Shown here: positions 37,511 to 46,551 of the stretch, one piece after another
Layout of the letters: every line of letters starts with the position of its first letter
Numbering within the stretch: position 1 is the stretch's first letter
Origin: Thiomicrospira sp.
Lineage (GTDB): Bacteria; Pseudomonadota; Gammaproteobacteria; Thiomicrospirales; Thiomicrospiraceae
DNA length: 47,856 nucleotides
Direction: 5' to 3'
Assembly (NCBI RefSeq): GCF_014859555.1
Contig: NZ_JACUTY010000010.1
Location: 1 to 47,856, forward strand
Notes under the pieces: model-generated
Database searches by the model: none
Seen by the model: the letters and a program-made list of their open reading frames with translations, nothing else
Told to the model about the DNA's origin: nothing
Translations under genes and position numbers: made by a program

Positions 37511-39309
37511 TAGTTTTCCTTAACGTCTTGCGTGGTCAATTTTAATTGGTCGAAGTGACCTAGACGATGAATTTGGATTTTGCCTGCTTTTTCTAATTTA
37601 CGCAGTTCGCTGTAAATTTCTTCGATACGATCGGTTGAGGTTTTATCCACAATGCCACATTTTTCAAAGGCATCTTGGGCATCAAGCCAGCCATCAGCTG
37701 CGGTTAACACTTCGAGTAAGGTATTCATCAGATTAACTTTTTTTTTAGGTCTACTAGGTTTACGGGGTTTAGGCATTTTGGCTAAGGCTTCACGCTCACG
37801 TTTGATTTTTTCGAGCAACACTGAAGCAGATTCGTCATTAGGGTGTTGCGGTACCAGTTGTCCTGAAAACGCCGACTTTAAGATATTTTTACGCTGGGCT
37901 TGGGAAGCTGTTAGAGCCGCGAGCGTATATTCCTCTTGTTTTGCTAGAAGAGTTAACTCTTCCTCAAGCAATTCTATTATTCGCTTTTGCTCTACTGCTG
38001 GAGCTAATGGCACAGGGAACTTTTGCAAAATTCCTTTGTTAATTGAGGCAAGATTCGTCGTTTGTTTACCTGCATTCTGAAACCATAATTTTCCAAATGT
38101 GTTTCCGTGATGTGAGATAAACTCGGGGACTAAATCAGTCACAAAAGCCCGCATACGAAATACATGATTTTGATGAATACAATTATCCACTTCGCCATAC
38201 CATACCCATCCACGACCTAACTTATCCCTGTCACCGCCTTCGTTAAACAAAATATCACCTGGCATTAACGTATATTTTTTTATATCAGATTCAGTGGCCA
38301 AAATAGTCTTGATCTCATCAAGATCCAAGAAGCCCCGCTGTACGTTAGCAACCCTAAGGTAAGGTACTTCACGCATTTTTATTTCAGCTTTTCTTTTTGT
38401 GCCTTTTGTTACACCCGAAACGATATCTCCCAACATATCTAAACTCGCCCATACCCAACCTTCTGGCAGTTCCGGTAAATCGGTAGTATCTGGTTGAACC
38501 GGTTCTGGGTATGCGTCTTGCCAGTTTTTAGGGTGTGTTTTGCCTTTTTCGGCAAACTCGGCAAGCTTTTGTTGCTGCCACTGCTCCCTACGCTGTTTTA
38601 AAATTCGCACTAACAGTTGTTCACCCGTTTCTTGCACTTTGGTGCGATTTTCCTCTCGCCATTGCTGGGTCAGTGAACCTTCAACGGCACTTTTTAACAG
38701 AGATTGACGATATTGGTTGAGTTTGATTTGTGCGGCTTGGAGTTCATTATCCCCAGCCTCAAGTTCAGAGAAAAGTTCTTCGAGTTTATCTACTATGCGG
38801 AGCTGTTCAGCTTTGGGAGGCAAATTAAATGGTAGGTTATTTAGAACGATTGGATCTATGTGTGGGATGCCAACGCCCTTTGTCTGCGCATTAAGTGTTT
38901 TGTAAATAGATTCAAAAAAATAGGCGAGGAGCTTAATATCGACTAAGTCTGATGTTACTTTAGCCAACGTTGAACCCACGTACCCACTAATTCCGCGTCC
39001 TGATAGCCCGGCTCTTGCTCCATCCCACACTAATAAAACATCTTTTTGAGTACAGCAAACGGCTTCTTGCTCTGGTGCATATTCAGTAATTATGCCTTTT
39101 TCAAAAGCTTTTATGTTGATGTATGGGATTGTTCTTAATTCTGACTTTTCACCTAAATCACGAGGCTTTTTACCTTTTTGAGTCTGAATGACTTCCGACA
39201 AAGGTAAAGTTAACCAATTTTTGGGAAGTTGAGCCGTTTCGATTTCACTCACGCAATATAATCCTGATTTATTTCGGTCGCGGGGCACCTGGTTCGTTGC
39301 TAATGGCAT
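37510..39309 (-). CDS. hsdS: Type I restriction-modification specificity subunit HsdS
   Basis: DNA-recognition subunit, 599 residues. Two target-recognition domains are seen (about 30-185 and 280-440), each followed by a helical spacer rich in K-A-E-Q-L-R-I-V-D-K-L and V-E-Q-K-R-I-I-E-L-L and ending L-L-K-S-A-V-E-G / I-L-K-S-A-F-S-G. It is longer than the usual 400-470 because of an added C-terminal tail (about 535-599) with D-G-W-L-D-A-Q-D-A-F-E-K-C, which may be a winged-helix-like extension. It opens the five-gene operon. Confidence 0.92.
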   Translation of the reverse strand: MPLATNQVPRDRNKSGLYCVSEIETAQLPKNWLTLPLSEVIQTQKGKKPRDLGEKSELRTIPYINIKAFEKGIITEYAPEQEAVCCTQKDVLLVWDGARAGLSGRGISGYVGSTLAKVTSDLVDIKLLAYFFESIYKTLNAQTKGVGIPHIDPIVLNNLPFNLPPKAEQLRIVDKLEELFSELEAGDNELQAAQIKLNQYRQSLLKSAVEGSLTQQWREENRTKVQETGEQLLVRILKQRREQWQQQKLAEFAEKGKTHPKNWQDAYPEPVQPDTTDLPELPEGWVWASLDMLGDIVSGVTKGTKRKAEIKMREVPYLRVANVQRGFLDLDEIKTILATESDIKKYTLMPGDILFNEGGDRDKLGRGWVWYGEVDNCIHQNHVFRMRAFVTDLVPEFISHHGNTFGKLWFQNAGKQTTNLASINKGILQKFPVPLAPAVEQKRIIELLEEELTLLAKQEEYTLAALTASQAQRKNILKSAFSGQLVPQHPNDESASVLLEKIKREREALAKMPKPRKPSRPKKKVNLMNTLLEVLTAADGWLDAQDAFEKCGIVDKTSTDRIEEIYSELRKLEKAGKIQIHRLGHFDQLKLTTQDVKEN

Positions 39310-39440
39310 TAGTAACCTTGTTTAAGCTAAACCTAAACGGTTTCAGGCTTTTTGTAAACCTCCTTGTCGAAAAAGAGATTGTAGACAAATCCATTAAGCT
39401 CGGCTTGATCAGCTAGCGGTAAAAGATTTTAGCTCTGAAC

Positions 39441-39477
39441 CTATTCTAATTAGCAATTTGAATAGGGGGACATTATA
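39441..39477 (-). promoter_or_regulatory. Candidate promoter and operator of the defence operon
   Basis: On the minus strand a perfect TATAAT (39472-39477) is followed by the inverted repeat CCTATTC - N12 - GAATAGG (39441-39466), which would cover the start of transcription. A good -35 was not found. A repressor of the hsd operon could bind here. Confidence 0.4.
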
Positions 39478-39571
39478 TCGGTGAGGTGCAGTTAGTTACT
39501 GGTTTTTTCCTTGTTATTTGTGGAGTTTACTATAGCTGTAGTCGCAAGAAACATGATTAACGAAGGGTTTT

Positions 39572-39591
39572 AACCACCAGGCCTGGTGGTT
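39572..39591. repeat. Iterated palindrome, 20-bp perfect copy
   Basis: AACCACCAGGCCTGGTGGTT, perfectly self-complementary over 20 bases, core 39577-39586, directly after the znuB stop. It sits between znuB and the hsdS promoter and could act as a hairpin at the end of the znuCB message. Confidence 0.92.
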
Positions 39592-39592
39592 G

Positions 39593-40381
39593 TTATTTTT
39601 TGGGTTTTAGGAGCAAGATAAGGAAGAGTGTCATAGCGCTCACGACAATGGCAGGGCCGGATGGTAAATCTAGATAGTAAGATAAGATTAAGCCGGTTGC
39701 GACACTAAAGCTGGCGGTGAAAAAGGTGTAACCCAACATTTGTTCGGGCGTATTGGCTAAACGGCGAGCGGTGGCGGCGGGTAAAATCAGCAGTGAGGTG
39801 ATGAGTAAAATGCCCACAATTTTCATGGCGACCGCAATCACCAATGCGAGCAATAGGGTCATTTGCAATTGTAGGGCTTTGACTTTTACACCTTCAACTT
39901 GCGCGAGTTCGGTGTTGAGGGTGAGGTTAAGCAGGTCGTGCCAGTTGCGGTAAAAAAACACAAATAACAGCACCCCCAAACCGAGCATCCAATATAGGTC
40001 CTCGCGATGCACACTCAGAATATCGCCAAATAAATACCCCATAATATCGAGCTGAATATTGCCTTGTAAACTAATCACCACCAAGCCTAGCGCTAGACTA
40101 CCGTGCGCCAGAATACCTAGTAAAGTATCGGTGGCTAACAAGGCACTTTGGCGCAGTTGATGCAGACTAATCACAATAATAAACGAGGTGATGAGAATCG
40201 CGAGGGTTAAATGGATTTGTAAAATCAGCCCCAAGCCGATCCCTAATAAAGCCGAGTGCGCGAGGGTTTCACCGAAGTAAGCTTGACGTTGCCAGACTAC
40301 AAATACGCCCAGCGGCGCGGCTAACCAAGCCGCCAACAACCCGGCGCTAAGCGCATAAAGCATAAAGGGGTCTAGCGTCAT
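39593..40381 (-). CDS. znuB: Zinc ABC transporter permease ZnuB
   Basis: Inner-membrane permease of the high-affinity Zn uptake system, 262 residues with about eight helices. The A-P-L-G-V-F-V-V-W-Q-R-Q-A-Y-F-G-E-T-L-A-H-S-A-L-L-G-I-G segment (about 22-49) is characteristic of the ABC-3 (ZnuB/MntB) family. It starts 5 bases after znuC, so the two are one operon. A Mn/Fe permease is possible by family alone, but the His-rich ZnuA next door favours Zn. Confidence 0.92.
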   Translation of the reverse strand: MTLDPFMLYALSAGLLAAWLAAPLGVFVVWQRQAYFGETLAHSALLGIGLGLILQIHLTLAILITSFIIVISLHQLRQSALLATDTLLGILAHGSLALGLVVISLQGNIQLDIMGYLFGDILSVHREDLYWMLGLGVLLFVFFYRNWHDLLNLTLNTELAQVEGVKVKALQLQMTLLLALVIAVAMKIVGILLITSLLILPAATARRLANTPEQMLGYTFFTASFSVATGLILSYYLDLPSGPAIVVSAMTLFLILLLKPKK

Positions 40382-40386
40382 AAAAA

Positions 40387-41148
40387 TTATCCGTGTTTAC
40401 AGTGGTCGTGGTGATGTTGATAAAGTGCGTGCTCGGGCAAATCTGTACCAAATTGCGCGATAAAGCTTGGGTGGTCGCGCAAGCTTTGAACCGTACCTGA
40501 ACAGCACACGTGCTGGTTTAAGCAAATGACTTCATCGGTGTGTTTCATCACCAAATGCAGATCGTGGCTGATCATTAATACACCGCATTGGCGTTTTTGT
40601 TGTTGCTCATGAATAAGCTGGTATATTTGACTTTGGCTTTGTAAATCAATGCCTTGCACCGGTTCGTCCAGCACCAATAAATCTGGGTTACGAATTAGCG
40701 CACGTGCCAATAAAACCCGCTGCATTTCACCGCCCGATAAGGACTGCACCGCTTGGTTTAAGTGGCTTTCGACCTGGAGTTCTTGTGCGATGGTTTCGAT
40801 CTGTGTGGTATTATGTTCTGCCTTTTTTAAGCCCAGTTGTAAAAAACGTTTAACGGTTAAAGGCAGGGTCGGATCAATTTGGATTTTTTGCGGCATAAAG
40901 CCAATCACCAAGTTTTGGTGATGCACGACCTGGCCTTGGGTAGGCTTAAGAATCTTCAGCAGAATTTTAACCAGGGTGGATTTACCCGCGCCGTTCGGTC
41001 CAATTAGGGTAATGATTTGATTGCGTTTAATTTGAAAATCAATATCGTGCAACACACGATTGTCACCAAAACGGTGTTGAATCTGGTGTGCACTAATCAA
41101 TAAATTAGATGGTGTGTCGGCCGAGGCGCTGGGTTGGGTCTGGTTCAT
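40387..41148 (-). CDS. znuC: Zinc ABC transporter ATPase ZnuC
   Basis: ATPase of the Zn importer, 253 residues from the chosen ATG at 41148 (an upstream in-frame start at 41178 would overlap the znuA start). Walker A is GPNGAGKST near 44, the signature L-S-G-G-E-M-Q-R near 132 and Walker B L-L-V-L-D-E-P near 155. The C-terminal tail is His-rich (H-H-H-D-H-C-K-H-G), probably metal-binding. Divergent from znuA by only 30 bases. Confidence 0.92.
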   Translation of the reverse strand: MNQTQPSASADTPSNLLISAHQIQHRFGDNRVLHDIDFQIKRNQIITLIGPNGAGKSTLVKILLKILKPTQGQVVHHQNLVIGFMPQKIQIDPTLPLTVKRFLQLGLKKAEHNTTQIETIAQELQVESHLNQAVQSLSGGEMQRVLLARALIRNPDLLVLDEPVQGIDLQSQSQIYQLIHEQQQKRQCGVLMISHDLHLVMKHTDEVICLNQHVCCSGTVQSLRDHPSFIAQFGTDLPEHALYQHHHDHCKHG

Positions 41149-41178
41149 AATGGCTATTTTACAGGGAGACGCAAGCAA

Positions 41179-42114
41179 ATGCGAAGCGCGATACGGATTT
41201 TTATATTAAGCCTGAGTTTATTGGTAGCGAATCAAGTTCAGGCTTTAAATGTGGTGGTGTCGATTCCGCCCTTAGCCGCGATGGTGATGCCGTTATTGGA
41301 TGAAGATGATGAGTTGCATGTTTTGCTCAGCCCGGGGGCGTCTCCGCATGGTTTTCAGCTCAAGCCCAGCCATATGCGCCAAATTCAAAACGCTGATATT
41401 GTAGTGTCGGTCGGCACCGGAATCGATGCTTGGCTGCTGCGTGCGCTGCGTAATTATGATGGTAGCCAAGTGGTGATGCGCCAACAACCAGGCCTGGTGC
41501 TTTTACCCAAACGCGATGGTGGGATTTGGCAAGATTTGGATCACGATCATGCACATGAGCACGATCATGGTCATGCTGAGGATGAAGCGAAACCGCTTGA
41601 GGATATCCGAACCGATGGGCACATTTGGTTAAGTTATCAAAACGCGCGCCTTTTAATTCAAGAGTTTAGTCAGCAGCTTCAAGCCTTGCAGCCTTTACGG
41701 CAAGGCGCGATTGTGGCGCGTGAGCAGGCCACGTTAGACAGCTTAAATGAAGCTCACCAGGCCTGGTGGTTAAAAATGGAACCTTATCAAGCCCAGCGTT
41801 TTGTGGTGATGCATGATGCCTATCAATATTTTGAACAGAGTTTTGGTTTGCAAGCCTTAGGCACCATTCATGTGAACCCGGAGGTACCGCCTAGTATGCG
41901 TGCGGTGCAAGATTTACGTGAATTGATTCGAGGCCAAAAAGTTAAGTGTATTTTTAAAGAACCACAGTTTCCAGAGTCGCGTTTAGCGCCAGTTTTGCAA
42001 GGCTTGGAGGTGTCAATCGGCACGCTTGATCCGCTCGGTTTTGATGGTAAAGTTCAACCTTACGAGGCGTTTTATGATCGGCTAGTGAGTGATTTCACCG
42101 CATGCTTCCAGTAA
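41179..42114 (+). CDS. znuA: Zinc ABC transporter solute-binding protein ZnuA
   Basis: Periplasmic Zn-binding protein, 311 residues. Signal peptide at 1-22 (MRSAIRIFILSLSLLVANQVQA). The mature protein has S-P-G-A-S-P-H-G-F (the first metal-ligand His), the His/Asp-rich loop DHDHAHEHDHGH (121-132) and later metal-site segments (V-M-H-D-A-Y and L-G-T-I-H). The His loop marks ZnuA over the Mn-binding relatives. The start at 41179 has CAGGGAGA upstream. Two palindromes lie inside (41488 encoding PGLV, 41757 encoding HQAW). Confidence 0.94.
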   Translation: MRSAIRIFILSLSLLVANQVQALNVVVSIPPLAAMVMPLLDEDDELHVLLSPGASPHGFQLKPSHMRQIQNADIVVSVGTGIDAWLLRALRNYDGSQVVMRQQPGLVLLPKRDGGIWQDLDHDHAHEHDHGHAEDEAKPLEDIRTDGHIWLSYQNARLLIQEFSQQLQALQPLRQGAIVAREQATLDSLNEAHQAWWLKMEPYQAQRFVVMHDAYQYFEQSFGLQALGTIHVNPEVPPSMRAVQDLRELIRGQKVKCIFKEPQFPESRLAPVLQGLEVSIGTLDPLGFDGKVQPYEAFYDRLVSDFTACFQ

Positions 42115-42791
42115 CCCCTTGTGTTTGTTTATTGGGTTGGCCGGGGGCGGGTAAAACTCGTTTGCTAAATGGCTTGCAGGCTAATCAAGCTTTAAACTTA
42201 AGAGAAGCACCAGGCCTGGTGTTTGATGTGCGAGATGATGAGCAGGGTTGGGTGGTGATTGATGCTCGCAGCCCGATTGAAGATAAAGCTGAACTTACTC
42301 AGTTGATGAACGCGGGCGATGCGATTGTATTAATGTTTTGGCAGGAGGTAACCCTCGACCAGCAGGCCTGGTGGTTAGAGCAGTTAAAACAGATGGCGCC
42401 TCAAAAACCCTATGCAACCAGTTTATATGAAAGCTTGTCAGGTGCGCGGATTAAAGCTTTGCTAGCCGCGCCCAAAGCGGCGCTTAATCCAGGTTGGCCT
42501 GAGTTGCAAAGTTTTGAGTTTTCGCTGCCTAAAGTGGTACTCGAGCATTTAATGTTTGTGCTGGACAGTGCCAAACAAAATCTGGCGGTTGATTTTTGGC
42601 GTGTGCAGGCTGTCCTGAACACGCAGGAGTATGTTAATCCAGTCGCACTCGAAGGCACACGGTTTAGATGGGATACGTTTGGTGCTGATAAAGAGTCCAT
42701 CCCAATAGGGCAGATTCGTATTGTGGGGCGAGGTTTAAATGAGAACGATATAACCGCTTGGTTAGATGCTTGTCATGCGCCTGCAGGCTAG
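42102..42791 (+). CDS. Reduced G3E/CobW-like P-loop protein
   Basis: A 229-residue P-loop protein overlapping znuA by 13 bases. Walker A is GWPGAGKT (12-19). The C-terminal part (about 160-229) ends G-Q-I-R-I-V-G-R-G-L-N-E-N-D-I-T-A-W-L-D-A-C, the pattern of the CobW C-terminal domain. It is shorter than usual COG0523 metallochaperones (300-400), and the metal-binding G-C-x-C-C motif is missing. A role in zinc allocation is inferred from the znuA overlap. Alternatively it is a degenerate relative. Two palindromes lie inside (42210 and variant 42362). Confidence 0.7.
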   Translation: MLPVTPCVCLLGWPGAGKTRLLNGLQANQALNLREAPGLVFDVRDDEQGWVVIDARSPIEDKAELTQLMNAGDAIVLMFWQEVTLDQQAWWLEQLKQMAPQKPYATSLYESLSGARIKALLAAPKAALNPGWPELQSFEFSLPKVVLEHLMFVLDSAKQNLAVDFWRVQAVLNTQEYVNPVALEGTRFRWDTFGADKESIPIGQIRIVGRGLNENDITAWLDACHAPAG

Positions 42792-42817
42792 ACTTTTTCT
42801 GAATAACCAACTAAAAT
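42789..42817 (+). promoter_or_regulatory. Candidate promoter of sufBCDS
   Basis: TAGACT (42789-42794), a 17-base spacer and TAAAAT (42812-42817), both 4-5 of 6 matches. It overlaps the stop codon of the CobW-like gene. Transcription near 42824 favours the sufB ATG at 42849 over the one at 42816. No IscR box was recognised; TTGTT-TT-AACAA at 42826-42837 is a short palindrome at the start site. Confidence 0.45.
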
Positions 42818-42848
42818 GGTAAGAATTGTTTTAACAAGTGAATTTTCG

Positions 42849-44339
42849 ATGACGCAGACCACTCAATACCAAGAAATTAATGATATTTTGCAAAAAAACC
42901 AGCACTACAAAGAAGGTTTTTTTACTACAACAGCAGTGGAAACCTTTGCGAAGGGTTTGAATGAATCCGTCGTACGTGCGATTTCGGCGAAAAAGCACGA
43001 GCCACAGTGGATGTTAGATTTCCGTCTCAAGGCTTTTAAACATTGGCAGACGATGATTGAGCCGCATTGGGCGAAAGCCGAGTACGAGCCGATTGATTAT
43101 CAGGATTACAGCTATTATTCCGCCCCCGAATGCGGTAGTTGTTCTGAATCCTGTGATAAAGCATTGGACGGCAAAGATCATACTCAAGCCAATCAGATTG
43201 ACCCAGAAGTAGCGAAAGCTTTCGCTTCACTAGGGGTGCCGATCAATGATGATGGTGAAGCCAATATTGCGGTGGATGCAATTTTTGACTCGGTGTCGAT
43301 TTCGACCACCAAGCGTGATGACTTGGCTAAATTAGGCATTATTTTTTGCTCCTTCTCGGAAGCCGTGCATGATTATCCTGAACTAGTTCAGCAGTATATT
43401 GGTACGGTAGTGCCGCATCACGATAACTTCTTCGCCGCCTTAAATTCAGCGGTCGCGTCGGATGGGACATTTGTGTATGTGCCACCGGGGGTGCGTTGCC
43501 CGATTGATTTATCGACTTATTTCCGTATCAACGAAGCCAAAACCGGCCAGTTCGAGCGCACCATTTTGATTGCTGATAAAGGCAGTTATGTGAGTTATCT
43601 GGAAGGTTGTTCGGCACCGGTACGTGATACCTATCAGTTGCATGCCGCGGTGGTTGAGGTGATTGTGCATGAAGACGCCGAAGTGAAATATTCCACCGTG
43701 CAAAACTGGTATCCGGGTGACGATGATTGCCAAGGCGGGATTCTGAACTTTGTAACCAAGCGTGGAATTTGCGAAGGCAAAAATTCAAAACTGTCTTGGA
43801 CCCAAGCGGAAACCGGTTCGGCGATTACTTGGAAGTATCCAAGCTGTATCTTAAAAGGTGATAACTCAATTGGAGAGTTTTATTCGGTAGCCTTAACCAA
43901 CCGTCGCCAACAAGCCGACACCGGGACTAAAATGATCCATATCGGTAAAAACACCAGCAGTACGATTATTTCCAAAGGCTTGTCGGCTGGGCGCAGTGAT
44001 AACACCTATCGTGGTTTGGTTAAAATTCTACCGTCAGCCGAAGGCGCGCGTAACTTTACCCAGTGCGATTCGATGTTAATTGGTGATCAATGTGGCGCAC
44101 ATACCTTCCCTTATATTGAGGTGGAAAATCCAACCGCTCAGGTTGAACACGAAGCCACCACCTCGCGCATTGGTGAAGACCAGTTGTTTTATTGTCAACA
44201 GCGCGGCATTAGTGAACAAGATGCGATTTCCATGATCGTAAACGGTTTCTGTAAAGAAGTGTTTAAAGAGCTGCCGCTCGAATTCGCACAAGAAGCGGAA
44301 GAGCTGTTGGCAATAAGCTTGGAAGGCTCGGTCGGTTAA
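42849..44339 (+). CDS. sufB: Fe-S assembly scaffold protein SufB
   Basis: Scaffold of the SUF Fe-S machinery, working as SufBC2D. It is 496 residues from the ATG at 42849, the E. coli SufB size (495). The S-C-S-E-S-C-D-K segment near residue 97, the beta-helix core with [26 protein letters not shown] and [17 protein letters not shown] are all typical. It heads sufBCDS. No sufA/iscR-like gene precedes it, and erpA lies elsewhere. Confidence 0.97.
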   Translation: MTQTTQYQEINDILQKNQHYKEGFFTTTAVETFAKGLNESVVRAISAKKHEPQWMLDFRLKAFKHWQTMIEPHWAKAEYEPIDYQDYSYYSAPECGSCSESCDKALDGKDHTQANQIDPEVAKAFASLGVPINDDGEANIAVDAIFDSVSISTTKRDDLAKLGIIFCSFSEAVHDYPELVQQYIGTVVPHHDNFFAALNSAVASDGTFVYVPPGVRCPIDLSTYFRINEAKTGQFERTILIADKGSYVSYLEGCSAPVRDTYQLHAAVVEVIVHEDAEVKYSTVQNWYPGDDDCQGGILNFVTKRGICEGKNSKLSWTQAETGSAITWKYPSCILKGDNSIGEFYSVALTNRRQQADTGTKMIHIGKNTSSTIISKGLSAGRSDNTYRGLVKILPSAEGARNFTQCDSMLIGDQCGAHTFPYIEVENPTAQVEHEATTSRIGEDQLFYCQQRGISEQDAISMIVNGFCKEVFKELPLEFAQEAEELLAISLEGSVG

Positions 44340-44351
44340 GTTTAATTCGGT

Positions 44352-44392
44352 TCAGCAAGTTGGTTTTGTATCTATTTAAACCAACCGGCTGA
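44352..44392 (+). promoter_or_regulatory. Hairpin in sufB-sufC spacer
   Basis: TCAGC-GTTGGTTT (44352-44366) pairs with AAACCAAC-GCTGA (44378-44392), with a small internal loop. The 97-base gap between otherwise tightly packed suf genes is mostly this hairpin, with no T tract, suggesting mRNA processing or differential stability. Confidence 0.6.
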
Positions 44393-44436
44393 GCAAATAC
44401 AATCCAATTTTTAACGCAAAAGCAAAGACGAAGACT

Positions 44437-45195
44437 ATGTTATTAAACATTAATAATCTACACGCCCAGGTCGAAGAAAAATCGATTTTGAAGGGCATAA
44501 ATTTGCAACTGAACCCAGGTGAAGTCCATGCGATTATGGGGCCAAACGGCTCAGGCAAAAGTACCTTGTCGAGCGTTTTGGCTGGCCGCGAAGAGTATGA
44601 AGTAACTGAGGGAAGCGTTCAATACGACGGTGAAGATTTGCTGGAAATGGATGCCGAAGCGCGAGCACGTAGAGGCGTGTTTCTGGCGTTTCAATACCCG
44701 GTCGAAATTCCAGGTGTATCCAATAAGCTGTTTATGCAGACGGCTCTGAACGCGGTGCGTAATGCACGAGGCCAGCCGCCATTAGATATGTTTGACTTTG
44801 AACAGGTCGCGGCCGAACAAATGAAAAAACTCGAAATGTCGCCGGTTATGTTGGAGCGTTCAGTGAATGTTGGCTTTTCGGGCGGCGAAAAGAAACGTAA
44901 CGACATTTTTCAGATGGCGATGTTAGAGCCTAAACTTTGCATTATGGATGAAACCGACTCGGGGTTAGACATTGATGCTTTGCGCATCGTGGCAGAAGGG
45001 GTCAATGCTTTGCGCTCACCCGATCGCAGCTTTCTAATTGTCACCCACTATCAACGTTTGTTGGATTACATTAAACCCGATCACGTGCACGTATTGTATG
45101 ACGGCCAAATCATTAAGTCGGGCGGTTTTGAATTAGCACAAGAATTAGAGGAGAAGGGGTATGACCACCTTATCCAAGCCTATCAAGAAGCATAG
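44437..45195 (+). CDS. sufC: SUF system ATPase SufC
   Basis: ABC-type cytosolic ATPase that drives Fe-S assembly on SufB-SufD. It is 252 residues. Walker A is GPNGSGKST near 36, the signature is F-S-G-G-E-K-K-R-N-D near 147 (the K-K-R-N variant typical of SufC), and Walker B I-M-D-E-T-D-S-G-L-D near 170. It overlaps the start of sufD by 35 bases. Confidence 0.97.
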   Translation: MLLNINNLHAQVEEKSILKGINLQLNPGEVHAIMGPNGSGKSTLSSVLAGREEYEVTEGSVQYDGEDLLEMDAEARARRGVFLAFQYPVEIPGVSNKLFMQTALNAVRNARGQPPLDMFDFEQVAAEQMKKLEMSPVMLERSVNVGFSGGEKKRNDIFQMAMLEPKLCIMDETDSGLDIDALRIVAEGVNALRSPDRSFLIVTHYQRLLDYIKPDHVHVLYDGQIIKSGGFELAQELEEKGYDHLIQAYQEA

Positions 45196-46492
45196 TCCGG
45201 TCGCGCAAAACGCGATGAGCTTTTATCAGCAGCAGGTTGAGGCGTTAATCGCGTCTGAGTCGGATGTGGCTTTGGTCGCGTTTCGGCAACAAGCCAGCCA
45301 ACACTTTGCCGAGCAAGGTTTTCCGACACGTCGCGACGAAGACTGGAAATACACACCGCTAAATGCGTTTTTACAAACCCATTATCACCGTACCGGTGTG
45401 GCGCATGTCAGTGACGTTGATATTAAGCCGTTTTTACCACCGTTTGATGTGATGCATTTGGTGTTTGTGGACGGTTATTTTAGTGAACGTTTTTCAGATG
45501 ATTTGAGTGAGTTGCCGGATGGTTTGAGCATTGAGTCAGTTAAAGATGCACTGGACTTTAAGCAAGGTTATACCGCGTTTTTATCGCATGAAATGGGCAT
45601 TGAAAAAGAAGCCTTTGGCACTTTAAATTCGATGCTGTTTGATGACGGCGTGGTGATTCAGCTTGAACCGCATTGTGTTGTTGAGCGCCCCATTTTATGT
45701 ACCTATGTGCAAACTCAGAATGAGCATGCCAATACAATTCGTAACCGTGTCACCCTAGCACACGGCGCGCAGTTAACCTTATTGCAGCAACACGTTAGCT
45801 TGAACAATGAACTAAATGCGTTTGATAATGTGGTGACCGAAATTAATGTGGCCGAAAACGCCCTGTTAAACCAAGTGGTATTGCAGGCGCTTAATTCATC
45901 GTCTGTGTATTTTGGACTGCAGTTCGTCGATCAAGCTAAAAACTCAATGTTCCGCACTCATTATATTGGTTTGGGTTCGAGTCTTTCGCGTCATCAAAAT
46001 GTGTTGCGTATGACTGAAGAGCATATTGAATCCGAACAAAGCAGTGCTTGCTTTGCGAATGGGCAGCAAATTATGGATACACGTACCCATACTGAGCACC
46101 AGGCCTGGTGGGGCAAAAGCCGTCAGTTGCATAAGTTGGTGTTAGATGATCATGCAGTGGGTGTATTTAACGGCATGATAAAGGTGGCGCGCGAAGCACA
46201 AAAAACCGACGGTCAGATGGATAATAAAAATCTGTTGTTATCCGATAAAGCCAAGGTAGATAGTAAGCCACAGCTCGAAATATATGCCGACGATGTGAAA
46301 TGTTCACACGGTTCAGCTTCCGGTCAAATCAGTGATGAGCAGATATTTTATCTGCGCGCTCGTGGGATCAATGCCGATGACGCACGCCGTTTAGTCACGC
46401 AAGCCTTTTTGCTTGAGCCGCTTGAGTCGATTAGTTTAACGCCGGTGCGTCATTGGTTAGCCGAAAAACTAATGCATAAGCTAAACGCTTAA
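45161..46492 (+). CDS. sufD: Fe-S assembly protein SufD
   Basis: SufB paralogue and partner in SufBC2D, 443 residues. The N-terminal R-R-D-E-D-W-K-Y-T-P-L motif near 56-66 and the C-terminal K-C-S-H-G-S-A-S-G segment are typical of SufD. The start at 45161 is fixed by GGAGAAGGGG directly upstream, although it lies within sufC (35-base overlap), so translation is probably coupled. A palindrome copy at 46099 encodes HQAW. Confidence 0.95.
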   Translation: MTTLSKPIKKHSPVAQNAMSFYQQQVEALIASESDVALVAFRQQASQHFAEQGFPTRRDEDWKYTPLNAFLQTHYHRTGVAHVSDVDIKPFLPPFDVMHLVFVDGYFSERFSDDLSELPDGLSIESVKDALDFKQGYTAFLSHEMGIEKEAFGTLNSMLFDDGVVIQLEPHCVVERPILCTYVQTQNEHANTIRNRVTLAHGAQLTLLQQHVSLNNELNAFDNVVTEINVAENALLNQVVLQALNSSSVYFGLQFVDQAKNSMFRTHYIGLGSSLSRHQNVLRMTEEHIESEQSSACFANGQQIMDTRTHTEHQAWWGKSRQLHKLVLDDHAVGVFNGMIKVAREAQKTDGQMDNKNLLLSDKAKVDSKPQLEIYADDVKCSHGSASGQISDEQIFYLRARGINADDARRLVTQAFLLEPLESISLTPVRHWLAEKLMHKLNA

Positions 46493-46513
46493 AACCCTAT
46501 CGATCCGTCTTTA

Positions 46514-46551
46514 TCACTCAAGCTTTCTTCCATGAAAATAGTCTTGGGTGA
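46514..46551 (+). promoter_or_regulatory. Hairpin in sufD-sufS spacer
   Basis: TCACTCAAG (46514-46522) pairs with CTTGGGTGA (46543-46551), with one G-U pair and a 20-base loop. Like the sufB-sufC spacer it has no U tract, so it is more likely an mRNA stability or processing element. Confidence 0.45.

Noticed and set aside
41149-41178. Zur operator between znuC and znuA
   Set aside because: Only 30 bases separate the starts and no Zur-like AT-rich palindrome is recognisable; it may lie inside either coding start, which I cannot call by eye.
41293-41554. Antisense frames inside znuA
   Set aside because: They come from the codon bias of znuA; no start signal or family similarity.
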